Of a stretch of DNA of 64,000 nt, positions 45,201 to 53,618 are shown one piece after another. Origin of the DNA: Acidobacteriaceae bacterium dw_441 (GTDB lineage: Bacteria > Acidobacteriota > Terriglobia > Terriglobales > Acidobacteriaceae); contig JAAVVA010000003.1 of the NCBI GenBank assembly GCA_018449715.1, positions 372,001-436,000 of the forward strand, in the 5' to 3' direction. Made by a program: the position numbers and the translations under genes. The first letter of the stretch is position 1, and every line of letters begins with the position of its first letter. The notes under the pieces are model-generated. The model had not been told where the DNA came from. It did not search any database and was given only the letters and a program-made list of their open reading frames with translations.

Positions 45201-45526
45201 ACGGCGCAGAGATCATTCTCGATCTGACGCAGCTTGATCCAGCGGGAACTCCTGCGGCGAGCCCTTATCCCTGTGTCTCCGGAACCATCCGGTACGCCAA
45301 TGGCGCGATTGGCCAGATTCTCTATATCAAGTCGACGTATACGCGGGACCTTCCTGCCGACCTGGTGAACTACCGCCGGGAAAATCCCACCTTTCCCAAT
45401 ACCTCTACCGCCGACCAGTGGTTCAGCGAATCGCAGTTTGAAAGCTATCGGCGGCTTGGTCTGCACTATGCCAGTTCCCAGAGGGTGCAGGCATGGCTGG
45501 ATCAGCATCTCCCGGCCAAACCCTGA
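42284..45526 (+). CDS. Patatin-like acylhydrolase with inserted membrane domain
   Basis: The 1080-residue protein starts with a patatin-like core: oxyanion motif GGGIRSATFNLGVLQGL (Gly 133 to about 149) and a nucleophile Ser 165 in STVSGGGY. About nine hydrophobic helices follow, from about residue 243 to 690 (for example VLLLPHFYL, ACIILGGFLFASAIIFF, LFGILWFALIASALLG). A soluble C-terminal part then carries the partner Asp 926 in LTDGGHFENMGLYEL. In ordinary patatins the Ser and Asp lie within about 200 residues. Here they are 761 apart. It should sit in the inner membrane and act on lipids; the substrate is unknown. The ATG has a GAGGAG site. Confidence 0.8.
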   Translation: MARPDAPKDPILCEADLRDGAAQSYCDRLAEHIVAHYAALKMADERESFAECLRMAFKEDAPQVNATVGEISKKLFREPHAQARMATIVEYPPSKWLLEQELIAQGMWPHADSSKDAYAVADELKMTGICFSGGGIRSATFNLGVLQGLAAENRLKCFDYLSTVSGGGYIHQFLASWISCENIDKVQKQLQPLPGPPSQRGSWPEPLNWLRRYSNYLTPRAGLFTADTWVAFAIWARNTFLNQIVLISSLSLVLLLPHFYLSTRGRTAHYLLDHGIVAACIILGGFLFASAIIFFTQLIHPPGDFCHPVEESGFGQAGVLGLVFVPILISVFALCPYLYRASFWSGNALPEIAPKTEAQLRHWKRVHRVFSIVDWPQNTGIVPPSTRVYISHLHRLAQREPVPAVDATTGKRHIPPLGDPDAMNNIRMWEMAYSFHWWNPVTGFDEDTSTSWVFSSVLAGIALLVLSAARAIPQNWRRLIVLLGMAGAMGCGYVLLNLSRMVIFLASFFLPLEHVTRTAIPLLPWLGLTTIFVSVEIAGGLVGNLVDDSVREWFARLRAWSFLFGILWFALIASALLGPGLVSWLFHEARIGKPLWLGWIGTTLASVLAGKSALISGMSKDENSKSAQTLKALVLLGPPVFVAGLVLSLSWVIEKALTLLESELGHILPHTNFLCLLGLLAATALLFGWRVDVNEFSLHAFYRDRIARCYAGASNPDRSANPFTGFAASDKRLRLIDLLPTRFNDERKKELWADLCSPDANVCSNEPRPPIYQGPFPIFCTTLNLSFGQDLAYQERKGASFAFTPLYCGYDVSWTETNSERVQFNGYTPTRSFAYNDGGPRVATAVATSGAAMSPNWGFHSSPTMAFLLTIFNVRLGLWIRNPRHKRFRLRGRHSNPSSPWLGLFYLLAELFGLVNDEAAFVYLTDGGHFENMGLYELVRRHCSTIVICDAEQDSRLSFQGIGMAIRKCRIDHGAEIILDLTQLDPAGTPAASPYPCVSGTIRYANGAIGQILYIKSTYTRDLPADLVNYRRENPTFPNTSTADQWFSESQFESYRRLGLHYASSQRVQAWLDQHLPAKP

Positions 45527-45937
45527 AGTGCTGTCCTGCGGCCCTGCTCCCAGCCAATTTCCCGAATACGGAAGACCCTGAAGAACTTCCACATTCCTGT
45601 CGCCGATTTCCACGGCGCTGAATGTTTTACTCTTCAATAAAGGGGAGTACCCCCGCTGGTAACACAACATGTTGTGCTTTATACTTGACATACCCTATAA
45701 GCGGCGGTAACTTCACCACTGCAAGCAGACGTGAGACGTTTTCGGTGTCCACGCAAAAGATCGTTTCGCTTCGTATGACTTCAGTTTTGCTCGCCCGGAT
45801 CCCCGCCCGTAAGCCGGCTCGATCGCCCAGCGTCTGAAGCCCTTAAAAACACCGCCGCGAGCCCGCGGCCAGCCATCCGGGGAACCTTCGTTGCTCCGGG
45901 CATCCAATTTAAAGAAAAGAGAGGAGCGAACTCCCCT
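45527..45937. other. Leader region of the B12-dependent reductase
   Basis: About 410 bases with no gene. It contains an NrdR-like box (45662-45677), two candidate promoters and about 230-250 bases of untranslated leader. Near the start codon GGAG-CGAA-CTCC could form a four-bp hairpin over the ribosome site (around 45920-45931). I see no B12 riboswitch core. Confidence 0.55.
45662..45677. promoter_or_regulatory. NrdR-type operator
   Basis: ACACAACATGTTGTGC contains a 14-bp perfect palindrome CACAACATGTTGTG (45663-45676), close to the NrdR box consensus. It fills the spacer between a weak -35 TGGTAA (45657-45662) and a good -10 TATACT (45680-45685). A second, paired box is not clear. Confidence 0.65.
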
Positions 45938-48900
45938 ATGGCTACGATTTCCAAAAAGACCGCCACCGCTACCGCCTCCACGCAAACCTCCCCGGCGACT
46001 GCAAAAAGCGCTCCGGGCCTTACCTTCTCGCGCCACTTCACGCGCCCCGGCTCCTCCCCCTTCGACGAGGTTACCTGGGAGCTGCGCGACGCCGTCATCC
46101 AGGACTTCAAGGGCAAGACGATCTTCGAGCAGAAGAACGTCGAGGTTCCGTCCGACTGGTCGATGACCGCGACCAACATCGTCGCCTCGAAGTATCTCCA
46201 CGGCCAGCTTGGAACTCCTGAGCGCGAGACCGGCGTGCGCCAGCTCGTCTCTCGCGTCGCCGAGTCGATCCGCGACTGGGGCATGGAGGGCGGCTACTTC
46301 GCCTCTGCCGAGGACGCTACGGTCTTCTTCGAAGAGCTTTGCCACCTGCTGCTGAACCAGAAGGTGGCCTTCAATTCGCCGGTATGGTTCAACGTGGGCT
46401 GCGACCGTTTGGAGCCGAACTCCGACGCGCAGAACTGGCATTGGAACCCGCACACCTGCGCGATCGAGTTTTCGGTCACTGGCTATAAGAAGCCCCAGTG
46501 CTCGGCCTGCTTCATCAACTCGGTGAACGACTCTCTTGACTCGATTCTGAACCTCGCCAAGACCGAGGGAATGCTTTTCAAGTGGGGCTCGGGTACGGGC
46601 TCGAACCTTTCGAGCATCCGCGGATCGATGGAGACGCTCTCGGGCGGCGGCACGGCCTCCGGCCCGCTCTCGTTCATGCGTGGCTTCGACGCCTTCGCGG
46701 GCGTCATCAAGTCCGGCGGCAAGACTCGCCGCGCGGCCAAGATGGTCATCCTGAACGTCGATCATCCGGACATCATCGACTTCATCGAGTGCAAGCAGAA
46801 GGAAGAGGCCAAGGCCTACACGCTGGTGCAGGCGGGCTACGATGGCTCGGGGCCGGACTCTGAGGCCTACAGCTCCATCTTCTTCCAGAACGCCAACAAC
46901 TCCGTTCGAGTGACCGATGAGTTCATGGCGGCGGTCGAGGCCGATTCCAGCTTCGTTACTCGCACGGTGAAGGCCCGCACGCCGGTTAAGGAATACAAGG
47001 CGCGCGACATTATGAACAAGATTGCCGAGGCCACATGGCAGTGCGGTGATCCCGGCATGCAGTACGACACCACGATCAACCGCTGGCACACCTCGAAGAA
47101 CACGGGGCGTATCAACGCGTCGAATCCGTGCTCGGAGTACATGTTCCTCGATGATTCAGCCTGCAACCTTGCGAGCTTCAACCTGTTGAAGTTCCTCACG
47201 CCGGGCGGCCAGTTCGATGTGGACAGCTATCGCAAGGCGATTGGCATTGTCACGACCGCGATGGAGATTATCGTGGATGCGGCGGGTTATCCGACGGAGT
47301 CGATTGCGAAGAACTCTCACGACTACCGCCCGCTGGGCCTTGGCTACGCCAACCTTGGAGCGCTGCTGATGGCCTTCGGCCTGCCGTATGACTCCGATGC
47401 CGGTCGCGACTTTGCCGCGACCGTTACCGCGATTCTTTGCGGCGATGCCTACTGGCAGTCGTCGCGTATCGCAGAGCTTTGCCCTGCGCTGGGAGCGGCT
47501 ACCCCGCTGACCCAGCAGGCGGAGATTGCGGGAGGAGCCTGCCCCGGCTTCTACGTCAACCGCGAGCCCTTCCTCGACGTCATCCGTATGCACCGCGCCG
47601 AGGTCAACAAGATCGGCAAGTCTCGTATTTCGGCGGAAACCTTCGTGGCCCCGCAGCTCGATGAGCTGGTTGCGGCCAGCAAGGATGCGTGGGACGGCGC
47701 TCTCGCGCACGGCGAGAAGCACGGCTACCGCAACTCGCAGGTCACGGTGCTTGCTCCCACTGGCACCATCGGCTTCATGATGGACTGCGACACGACCGGC
47801 ATTGAGCCTGATCTTGCGCTGGTGAAGTACAAGAAGCTGGTTGGCGGCGGCATGATCAAGATCGTCAACAACACGGTGCCCTCGGCACTCTTCAAACTCG
47901 GTTACACGAACGCCGAGGTGGATGCCATCGTCAGCTATATTGACGCGACCGGCACGATCGAAGGTGCTCCGCACGTCAAGCCCGAGCACCTGGCCGTCTT
48001 CGACTGCTCGTTCAAGGCAGCCAAGGGAACCCGCTCGATTCACTACATGGGTCACATCAAGATGATGTCTGCGGCGCAGCCCTTCCTCTCGGGCGCGATC
48101 TCGAAGACCGTCAACCTGCCGCACGATGCGACGGTGGACGACATCGCCGAGGCCTACATCGAGAGCTGGCGTCAGGGCCTTAAGGCTGTCGCAATCTATC
48201 GCGACAACTCCAAGGGTTCCCAGCCGCTCAACGTCTCTGGCGCTGACGGCAAGGCCCAGAAGGAGAAGGCCGAGGCTGTTTCGGCTGTTGCCGCTGGCTC
48301 GATCGAGATCGAAGAGGCTGTCGTCGCGGCCAAGGCCGCTGCGCAGGTTCGCATCACCGCTCTCGAAGCGCAGATCCAGGCGATGGCCGAGGCTGCGAAT
48401 AAGAGCGCTGATTCGCTCGATTCACAGGCCCCGCCGCGCGCGGTTCGTCACCGCCTGCCCGCCGAGCGTGCCTCGATCACCCACAAGTTCGGCGTTGCCG
48501 GACACGAGGGGTACATCACGGTTGGTCTCTATCCCAACGGTCAGCCGGGCGAGATCTTCATTCGCATGGCGAAGGAAGGCTCTACGGTCTCGGGACTGAT
48601 GGACTCCTTCGCGACGGCTGTTTCACTCGCGCTGCAGCATGGAGTTCCGCTGCGTGTATTGTGCGAGAAGTTTGCTCATACGCGCTTCGAGCCTTCGGGC
48701 TGGACGGGCAACGAGCAGATCGGCTATGCGAAGTCCATCATGGACTATATCTTCCGCTGGCTGCTGATCCGCTTCCTTTCGGGGCAGCAGCTCTCGCTCT
48801 TTGCAGGACTCGCTCCGCAGGCCACGGTTCCGGTCGAGGGAACGGTGCAGGCTCCAGGCAACCAGGTCATTCCATCGATTGCAGCCTCAGCTTATTCTGC

Positions 48901-49138
48901 GGAGAATGCCCACACAACTACTCCTCCACAGCAGGGAATTGCTCCGGACCCAACCTATACGGCTGAGTCTAATCCGCTCTCGATGGAAGATCGCGGGATA
49001 TACCATGCGGCGGATGCTATGAAGTCGATGTACGACATGGGGGATGCTCCGAGTTGCGCCACCTGCGGGGCGATTATGACCCGTAACGGCTCATGCTATC
49101 GCTGCATGGAGTGCGGAAGCACGAGCGGCTGCAGCTAA
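45938..49138 (+). CDS. nrdJ: Adenosylcobalamin-dependent ribonucleotide reductase (class II)
   Basis: The enzyme reduces ribonucleotides for DNA synthesis with adenosylcobalamin as radical source and so works with or without oxygen. The 1066-residue product has the catalytic NPCSEYMFLDDSACNL block (Cys 398), an earlier active-site Cys in the KPQCSACFINSV area, GSGTGSNLSSIRGS and a C-terminal zinc/thiol tail with paired cysteines (CATCGAIM, CYRCMEC) and a final SGCS. An Ala/Glu-rich segment near 780-830 links the core to the C-terminal region. No class I or III genes are present. The NrdR-like box in the promoter predicts repression when dATP is plentiful. Confidence 0.95.
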   Translation: MATISKKTATATASTQTSPATAKSAPGLTFSRHFTRPGSSPFDEVTWELRDAVIQDFKGKTIFEQKNVEVPSDWSMTATNIVASKYLHGQLGTPERETGVRQLVSRVAESIRDWGMEGGYFASAEDATVFFEELCHLLLNQKVAFNSPVWFNVGCDRLEPNSDAQNWHWNPHTCAIEFSVTGYKKPQCSACFINSVNDSLDSILNLAKTEGMLFKWGSGTGSNLSSIRGSMETLSGGGTASGPLSFMRGFDAFAGVIKSGGKTRRAAKMVILNVDHPDIIDFIECKQKEEAKAYTLVQAGYDGSGPDSEAYSSIFFQNANNSVRVTDEFMAAVEADSSFVTRTVKARTPVKEYKARDIMNKIAEATWQCGDPGMQYDTTINRWHTSKNTGRINASNPCSEYMFLDDSACNLASFNLLKFLTPGGQFDVDSYRKAIGIVTTAMEIIVDAAGYPTESIAKNSHDYRPLGLGYANLGALLMAFGLPYDSDAGRDFAATVTAILCGDAYWQSSRIAELCPALGAATPLTQQAEIAGGACPGFYVNREPFLDVIRMHRAEVNKIGKSRISAETFVAPQLDELVAASKDAWDGALAHGEKHGYRNSQVTVLAPTGTIGFMMDCDTTGIEPDLALVKYKKLVGGGMIKIVNNTVPSALFKLGYTNAEVDAIVSYIDATGTIEGAPHVKPEHLAVFDCSFKAAKGTRSIHYMGHIKMMSAAQPFLSGAISKTVNLPHDATVDDIAEAYIESWRQGLKAVAIYRDNSKGSQPLNVSGADGKAQKEKAEAVSAVAAGSIEIEEAVVAAKAAAQVRITALEAQIQAMAEAANKSADSLDSQAPPRAVRHRLPAERASITHKFGVAGHEGYITVGLYPNGQPGEIFIRMAKEGSTVSGLMDSFATAVSLALQHGVPLRVLCEKFAHTRFEPSGWTGNEQIGYAKSIMDYIFRWLLIRFLSGQQLSLFAGLAPQATVPVEGTVQAPGNQVIPSIAASAYSAENAHTTTPPQQGIAPDPTYTAESNPLSMEDRGIYHAADAMKSMYDMGDAPSCATCGAIMTRNGSCYRCMECGSTSGCS

Positions 49139-49729
49139 GTTCTTTATAGAGGATGCCTGCTGCTGTTGTGATTTACCCCATAAAGTGAAACTGAATAAGT
49201 AGTTTGTAAAGAACAAAATTGCCCGTTCGAAATTTCGAACGGGCAATTTTGTTTGTATTCGCGAAGAGCAAGATCCCATGTTTGTGAACAATGTCCGCTA
49301 CGGATACACAAAGGAGGGATATGCGAACCAAGGTGCCATCGATTCGCATTTTTTAATAAGTTACAACCATTGACGTGAATGGCATGGAAGCGATCTGCCG
49401 TGAGTTTCGAGAGCGGCAATTCTGGCCGGAGGGCTGGACCGGCATACGTTCGATCCGGCGTCGGCGGGACGAACGGGTCTGATGGACGAATCGAACGCGA
49501 GAAATAAGGTGTCGAGGAACTGCTTCCTAGCTCTTTATGGAGCTTACGGGGATGCAGGCTGATGCTATGTAAGTCGTGCAGCTGGAAGTGTCGCAGTGGG
49601 TTGGCCATAATTTCCGTTCCCATCATTTAAAGGAAATACGCCGGACGCTGAGTAAAAGCCGACGGCGTAAGATAGGGGCGGATAAACACGGGTTGAGATC
49701 CAGAGATATCTGCACAAAAGGAGTCGAGC
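49139..49729. other. Intergenic region with large palindrome
   Basis: About 590 bases without a supported gene. It holds the 40-base palindrome described separately. The rest shows no RNA gene or conserved frame. Confidence 0.5.
49213..49252. terminator. Perfect 40-base palindrome, terminator of nrdJ
   Basis: Two exact 20-base arms meet at 49232/49233 (ACAAAATTGCCCGTTCGAAA and its complement), about 75 bases after the nrdJ stop, with T runs on one side and A runs on the other. Confidence 0.8.
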
Positions 49730-51475
49730 GTGTATTACAGCAAAGGGAACTACGAGGCATTTGCACGTCCACGCAAGCCTGTGAACATTGAGGCCAAATC
49801 CGCTTATCTGGTGGGCGGCGGCCTGGCTTCACTGGCGGCAGCTGCTTTTCTCATCCGGGATGGCCATATAGCCGGTGACCGGATCACAATTCTGGAGGCA
49901 TCAGCTATCAGCGGCGGCGCGCTCGATGGTGCCGGGAATGCGGAGACCGGCTGGTTGATACGTGGGGGCCGCGAGATGGAAGATCATTTTGAGTGTCTCT
50001 GGGATCTTTATCGATCGATCCCGTCGCTTGAGATAGAAGGCGCCTCTGTACTTGACGAATTTTACTGGCTCAATAAGGATGACCCCAATCGTTCGCTGCA
50101 GCGAGCCACCATCGAGCGAGGTCAGGATGCCAAGACCGGGATGGACTTCGCTCTTACCTCGAAAGCGCGAAGAGAGATCATCGAGCTCGTCCTTGCACTG
50201 CCCGAGCAGCTCTACGAAAAGCGAATCAATGAAGTCTTTGGCAAGGATTTCTTTGAGTCAAACTTCTGGCTTTACTGGCGAACGATGTTTGCCTTCGAGG
50301 AATGGCACAGCGCGTTGGAGATGAAGCTCTATGTTCAGCGCTTCATTCACCACATCAATGGTCTCCCTGACTTCAGCACACTGAAGTTTACAAAGTACAA
50401 CCAGTACGAATCGCTTGTTCTGCCGCTGATCACTTGGTTGCGTCAGCAGGGCGTCAAGGTTCAGTTTGATACGCAGGTGATGAATGTCGTCTTCGATATT
50501 GCGCCGGATCGCAAGGTCGCCCGACGAATCGAATGGATTCAAAGCGGGCAACAGGGAGGGATTGATCTCACTGAAGACGATCTGGTCTTCGTAACGAATG
50601 GCTCGCTGGTAGAGAACTCTGCATGGGGCGACCATCACACGCCTGCGAAGTTTGACCCTATCGTCCATGACGGAGGGAGCTGGCATCTCTGGCGAAATAT
50701 TGCGGCCCAAGACCCCTTGTTTGGAAAGCCCGACAAATTCTGCACAAGGCCGGAGGAGTCGCAGTGGGCTTCCGCTTCGATCACGACGCTCGACCCTCGA
50801 ATACCTGAGTACATTGAGAAGATCGCGAAGCGGCCAACGAGATCAGGCAAGGTAGTGACGGGCGGTATCGTCAGTGTGCGGGATTCGTCATGGCTTCTCA
50901 GCTGGACCGTCAACCGTCAGCCACACTTCAAGCAGCAGCCTCCGGACCAGACCGTCGTATGGTTCTATGCGCTCTTCACGGACCGTCCCGGAGACTATGT
51001 CAAAAAGCCGATGCGGGACTGCACAGGTGAAGAGATCACAAAGGAGTGGCTCTACCATCTCGGCGTGCCGCTAGCTGAAATCGACCAGCTGGCTGCGGAA
51101 GGAGCGATCACGCGTCCCTGCATGATGCCCTTCATCACTGCGTTCTTCCTGACACGCAATGGCACCGACCGGCCGAAGGTCGTGCCGGACGGAGTGAAGA
51201 ATTTCGCTTTCATCGGCCAGTTCGCTGAATCGACACGAGACTGCATCTTTACGACGGAGTATTCGGTCCGGACTGGAATGGAAGCGGTGTATCAGCTCCT
51301 CAACATAGAGCGTGGCGTCCCTGAGGTATTCGGCTCCATCTATGATGTCCGCGAACTTATTAAGTCGACGGTGTTTCTGCGGGATTGTGAGAAGCTCTCC
51401 GTGCCATTCTTTGCCAAACGCTGGGTAGAGAAGACGATCATCGGGCGTCTACTCGAGGAATATGGACTGATCTGA
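49730..51475 (+). CDS. ohyA: Oleate hydratase (MCRA family)
   Basis: The 581-residue flavoprotein adds water to the double bond of unsaturated fatty acids such as oleate, giving 10-hydroxy acids. It opens MYYSKGNYEAFARPRKP, has the FAD motif VGGGLASLAAAAFL (about 28-41), the GGREMEDHFECLWDL block (about 84-98), the catalytic-region KYNQYESLVLPL (shown in part) and a C-terminal domain. Length matches the family. The start is GTG at 49730 with AAAGGAG upstream. It appears to be a single gene; the family is linked to fatty acid detoxification. Confidence 0.95.
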   Translation: MYYSKGNYEAFARPRKPVNIEAKSAYLVGGGLASLAAAAFLIRDGHIAGDRITILEASAISGGALDGAGNAETGWLIRGGREMEDHFECLWDLYRSIPSLEIEGASVLDEFYWLNKDDPNRSLQRATIERGQDAKTGMDFALTSKARREIIELVLALPEQLYEKRINEVFGKDFFESNFWLYWRTMFAFEEWHSALEMKLYVQRFIHHINGLPDFSTLKFTKYNQYESLVLPLITWLRQQGVKVQFDTQVMNVVFDIAPDRKVARRIEWIQSGQQGGIDLTEDDLVFVTNGSLVENSAWGDHHTPAKFDPIVHDGGSWHLWRNIAAQDPLFGKPDKFCTRPEESQWASASITTLDPRIPEYIEKIAKRPTRSGKVVTGGIVSVRDSSWLLSWTVNRQPHFKQQPPDQTVVWFYALFTDRPGDYVKKPMRDCTGEEITKEWLYHLGVPLAEIDQLAAEGAITRPCMMPFITAFFLTRNGTDRPKVVPDGVKNFAFIGQFAESTRDCIFTTEYSVRTGMEAVYQLLNIERGVPEVFGSIYDVRELIKSTVFLRDCEKLSVPFFAKRWVEKTIIGRLLEEYGLI

Positions 51476-51581
51476 ATCATTCTCATAACCCAATCGGTGA
51501 GATTCGAGGCGCGATGAGCCTGCGCAGCGAGTTGTCTCTTCGCGGCCAGAGATATGCCGCGTGTCTTGCTGGGGCGGGCTT

Positions 51582-52085
51582 TCATTTTGCGGTCCATTTT
51601 TTCCAGTTTTTGCCCTGCGCATGCGCAGCAACGCCTTCGAGAATGACAGGACGCATCTCCTCCTGATATTCCTCTGCGAAGATCGTGTCGTTGACTATTA
51701 CCGTGGTCTTGCCAAGGAGAAGAAAGCGACCGTTAGTGTTGGGGCTGTAATCCTGCATGAGAATGACTGGCTGCTCCAGGCCCTGAGCCCAGGTGGATAC
51801 TACAAGAACATCAGTCTTCTGGTCGCTTCCGTTTACGGAACGAAGACCTTCCCGCACAAAGGCCCAGTAGTCGAGTAGGTTCCTGAAGCCGTCGAGGCTT
51901 GCTTTTCCATTTGCGATAGCTTCTTCCTGCGTTTCTGCGTAGAAGCGCTCAATGGATTGTTTGCCGTCCTGCTCCAAAACGGCAAATGGGATCAGGAGGT
52001 CTCCTCCCTTCAAATCGGAGACGCAGTAGGCGGCGTGCGCAAGCGCGAAACCGCCGAAACGCAAAGCGCTGGCGAAGGTTTCCAT
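51582..52085 (-). CDS. Conserved protein of unknown function
   Basis: From the ATG at 52085 the product is 167 residues (METFASALRFGGFALAHAAY). It is soluble, without signal or membrane segments, and has no family I recognise. Its C-terminal half contains GRFLLLGKTTVIVNDTIF and ends KNWKKWTAK. A longer frame to 52130 adds 15 residues without support. It is convergent with the oleate hydratase gene; the neighbours do not suggest a function. Confidence 0.5.
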   Translation of the reverse strand: METFASALRFGGFALAHAAYCVSDLKGGDLLIPFAVLEQDGKQSIERFYAETQEEAIANGKASLDGFRNLLDYWAFVREGLRSVNGSDQKTDVLVVSTWAQGLEQPVILMQDYSPNTNGRFLLLGKTTVIVNDTIFAEEYQEEMRPVILEGVAAHAQGKNWKKWTAK

Positions 52086-52661
52086 GGAGCAAGTGTAGGC
52101 GTGGTTGCATATATTTCGCGTTAAAGCCAACCCGTACCATGCAATCTACACCCGAGCGCTCGGTATTTCCTGAATGGAAATACTAAGCAAATCCGCGCTC
52201 CATCAGTGCTCCGTGGCGGTAAGCGAATCTCACGCACCTAGTCTCATTTGTTCCGACGTATAGGTCTGAGAATCCCAATCTTCCGATGACACACTCATCC
52301 TCTTGCAGAACGATCCGATTAGCTCATTGAACGCTTTCACAAGATAAATCTCTTCTGAAAATACGTTTGAGAGGGGTAATCAGGAGGATTTCAAGCAGAT
52401 GATCCCACGCGCGTGGCTCACCCTCAAGCGCGGAAGTCTATCTTCTTCCAGACTTGGAGCGTGCTCAGTAGTGCGTACACACGAGCTGTGGGGAATTCGC
52501 ATCGGCCCACATTTCCCCGAAACCTCTCGGATATTTGTAATACGAGCGATGTTGCTGTGCTTTAAGGCACGTCTGTTCGGATAAACTTTTTAGTTTTCTT
52601 CTGGACGAGGATATCTGAGAGGTGGCGGATTGCCGCGTGCGTTCATTTTTCTTTAGTAGTT
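52086..52661. other. Intergenic region with no supported gene
   Basis: About 575 bases. Only short frames occur (the longest is 61 codons), none with a ribosome site or family signal. A hairpin-like GTGGGGAA / TTTCCCC pair lies near 52490-52520. It could be a remnant of a lost gene. Confidence 0.4.
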
Positions 52662-53618
52662 TCAGGCCTGCTTCAGACCGCGAAGAAACTCAAGCAAGGC
52701 CTCATTGAGAATCTCAGGCTTTTCCTGCGAGACCCAGTGTCCGGCGTCTTCGACCTCAAGGTATCCGCGCAGCCCCGGCATGCTCTCTCGAAGCTCTTCC
52801 AGTGGCTTCTTGAAAAAGGGATAGAGCCCGTCCTCTTTTCCCAGAACAAAATAGCTGGGCTGCATAACCTTGGCTCCCTTGAACGGAGCTAGAAGTTCAA
52901 AGCTGAGAGGGATCGCCCGGTAGTAGTTCAGACCGGCTCTAAAATCAGTCCTCTTGTATTCCTCGATTGTGTACTCGACATCCTTTGGATCGGCCCAGGG
53001 CGGCAGAGTTTCCTGGGCTGTCTTCAGGAACAGGCTTGAGTAGTCAAAAACATTCCATCGCTCCTCGTGAGGAAGCGTTGCCGAGGCGGTGTAGAGGATA
53101 CCTGGAATCGTTTTGCTTGCATCGGCCCAGTCTTCTACGGCTTTTTCCTGCATCTGGCCAAACATATAAAAATCATCATGGCCTGCGTCGTGCATGAGTT
53201 CGAGAATAGACTTTTCCCCGCGCGAAACGAACGGAACACTAACGCCGACGACCGCGGTGAATCGATCAGGCCGCAGCAGTGCAGCATTCCATGCAATGTC
53301 CGCTCCCCAGTCATGTCCAACCACGGTTACGGATGAAAGCTCCAAGGCATCCAGTAACCCGACAAGATCGCCTACCGTATGAAAGGGCGTGTATTGCGAA
53401 CTGTCTTCAGGAGCGGAACTACGCCCGAATCCTCGCATATCAGGCGCAATAGCGCGATACCCCTCTTTTGCCAGGGCATCGATCTGCCTGCGCCAGCCGC
53501 GCCACGTATCTGGGAATCCGTGACAAAACAGAACGGGCTCACCTTGCCCTTTTTCAACAACGTGCAAGGTGAGCCCATTCGTATTAACCATAGAACTGCG
53601 CATGATATCTCTCGTCAT
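52662..53618 (-). CDS. Alpha/beta hydrolase, epoxide-hydrolase-like
   Basis: The 318-residue product has the HGFP oxyanion motif (33-36), a nucleophile Asp 103 in VVGHDWGAD and a catalytic His near the end in DAGHW, the pattern of soluble epoxide hydrolases and haloalkane dehalogenases. HGFPD and the lid tyrosines favour epoxide hydrolase. The start at 53618 is chosen because the upstream SDR gene stops at 53615-53617, which gives an ATGA overlap and coupled translation. The pair is divergent from an AraC regulator. Confidence 0.85.
   Translation of the reverse strand: MTRDIMRSSMVNTNGLTLHVVEKGQGEPVLFCHGFPDTWRGWRRQIDALAKEGYRAIAPDMRGFGRSSAPEDSSQYTPFHTVGDLVGLLDALELSSVTVVGHDWGADIAWNAALLRPDRFTAVVGVSVPFVSRGEKSILELMHDAGHDDFYMFGQMQEKAVEDWADASKTIPGILYTASATLPHEERWNVFDYSSLFLKTAQETLPPWADPKDVEYTIEEYKRTDFRAGLNYYRAIPLSFELLAPFKGAKVMQPSYFVLGKEDGLYPFFKKPLEELRESMPGLRGYLEVEDAGHWVSQEKPEILNEALLEFLRGLKQA

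Noticed and set aside
41588-45526. HNH nuclease plus patatin-like gene as an anti-phage (CBASS-like) system
   Set aside because: There is no nucleotide cyclase, no sensor domain on either protein and no coupling between the genes. The patatin is a large membrane protein unlike the known effectors.
45527-45937. A cobalamin riboswitch before the B12-dependent reductase
   Set aside because: No B12-box-like sequence is found in the leader.
49144-49626. A 160-codon frame on the minus strand after nrdJ
   Set aside because: It contains the 40-base terminator palindrome, has no ribosome site and no family signal.
52399-52584. A 61-codon plus-strand frame in the 52.1-52.6 kb gap
   Set aside because: No ribosome site and no recognisable motif. 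I could not connect it with a transposase.
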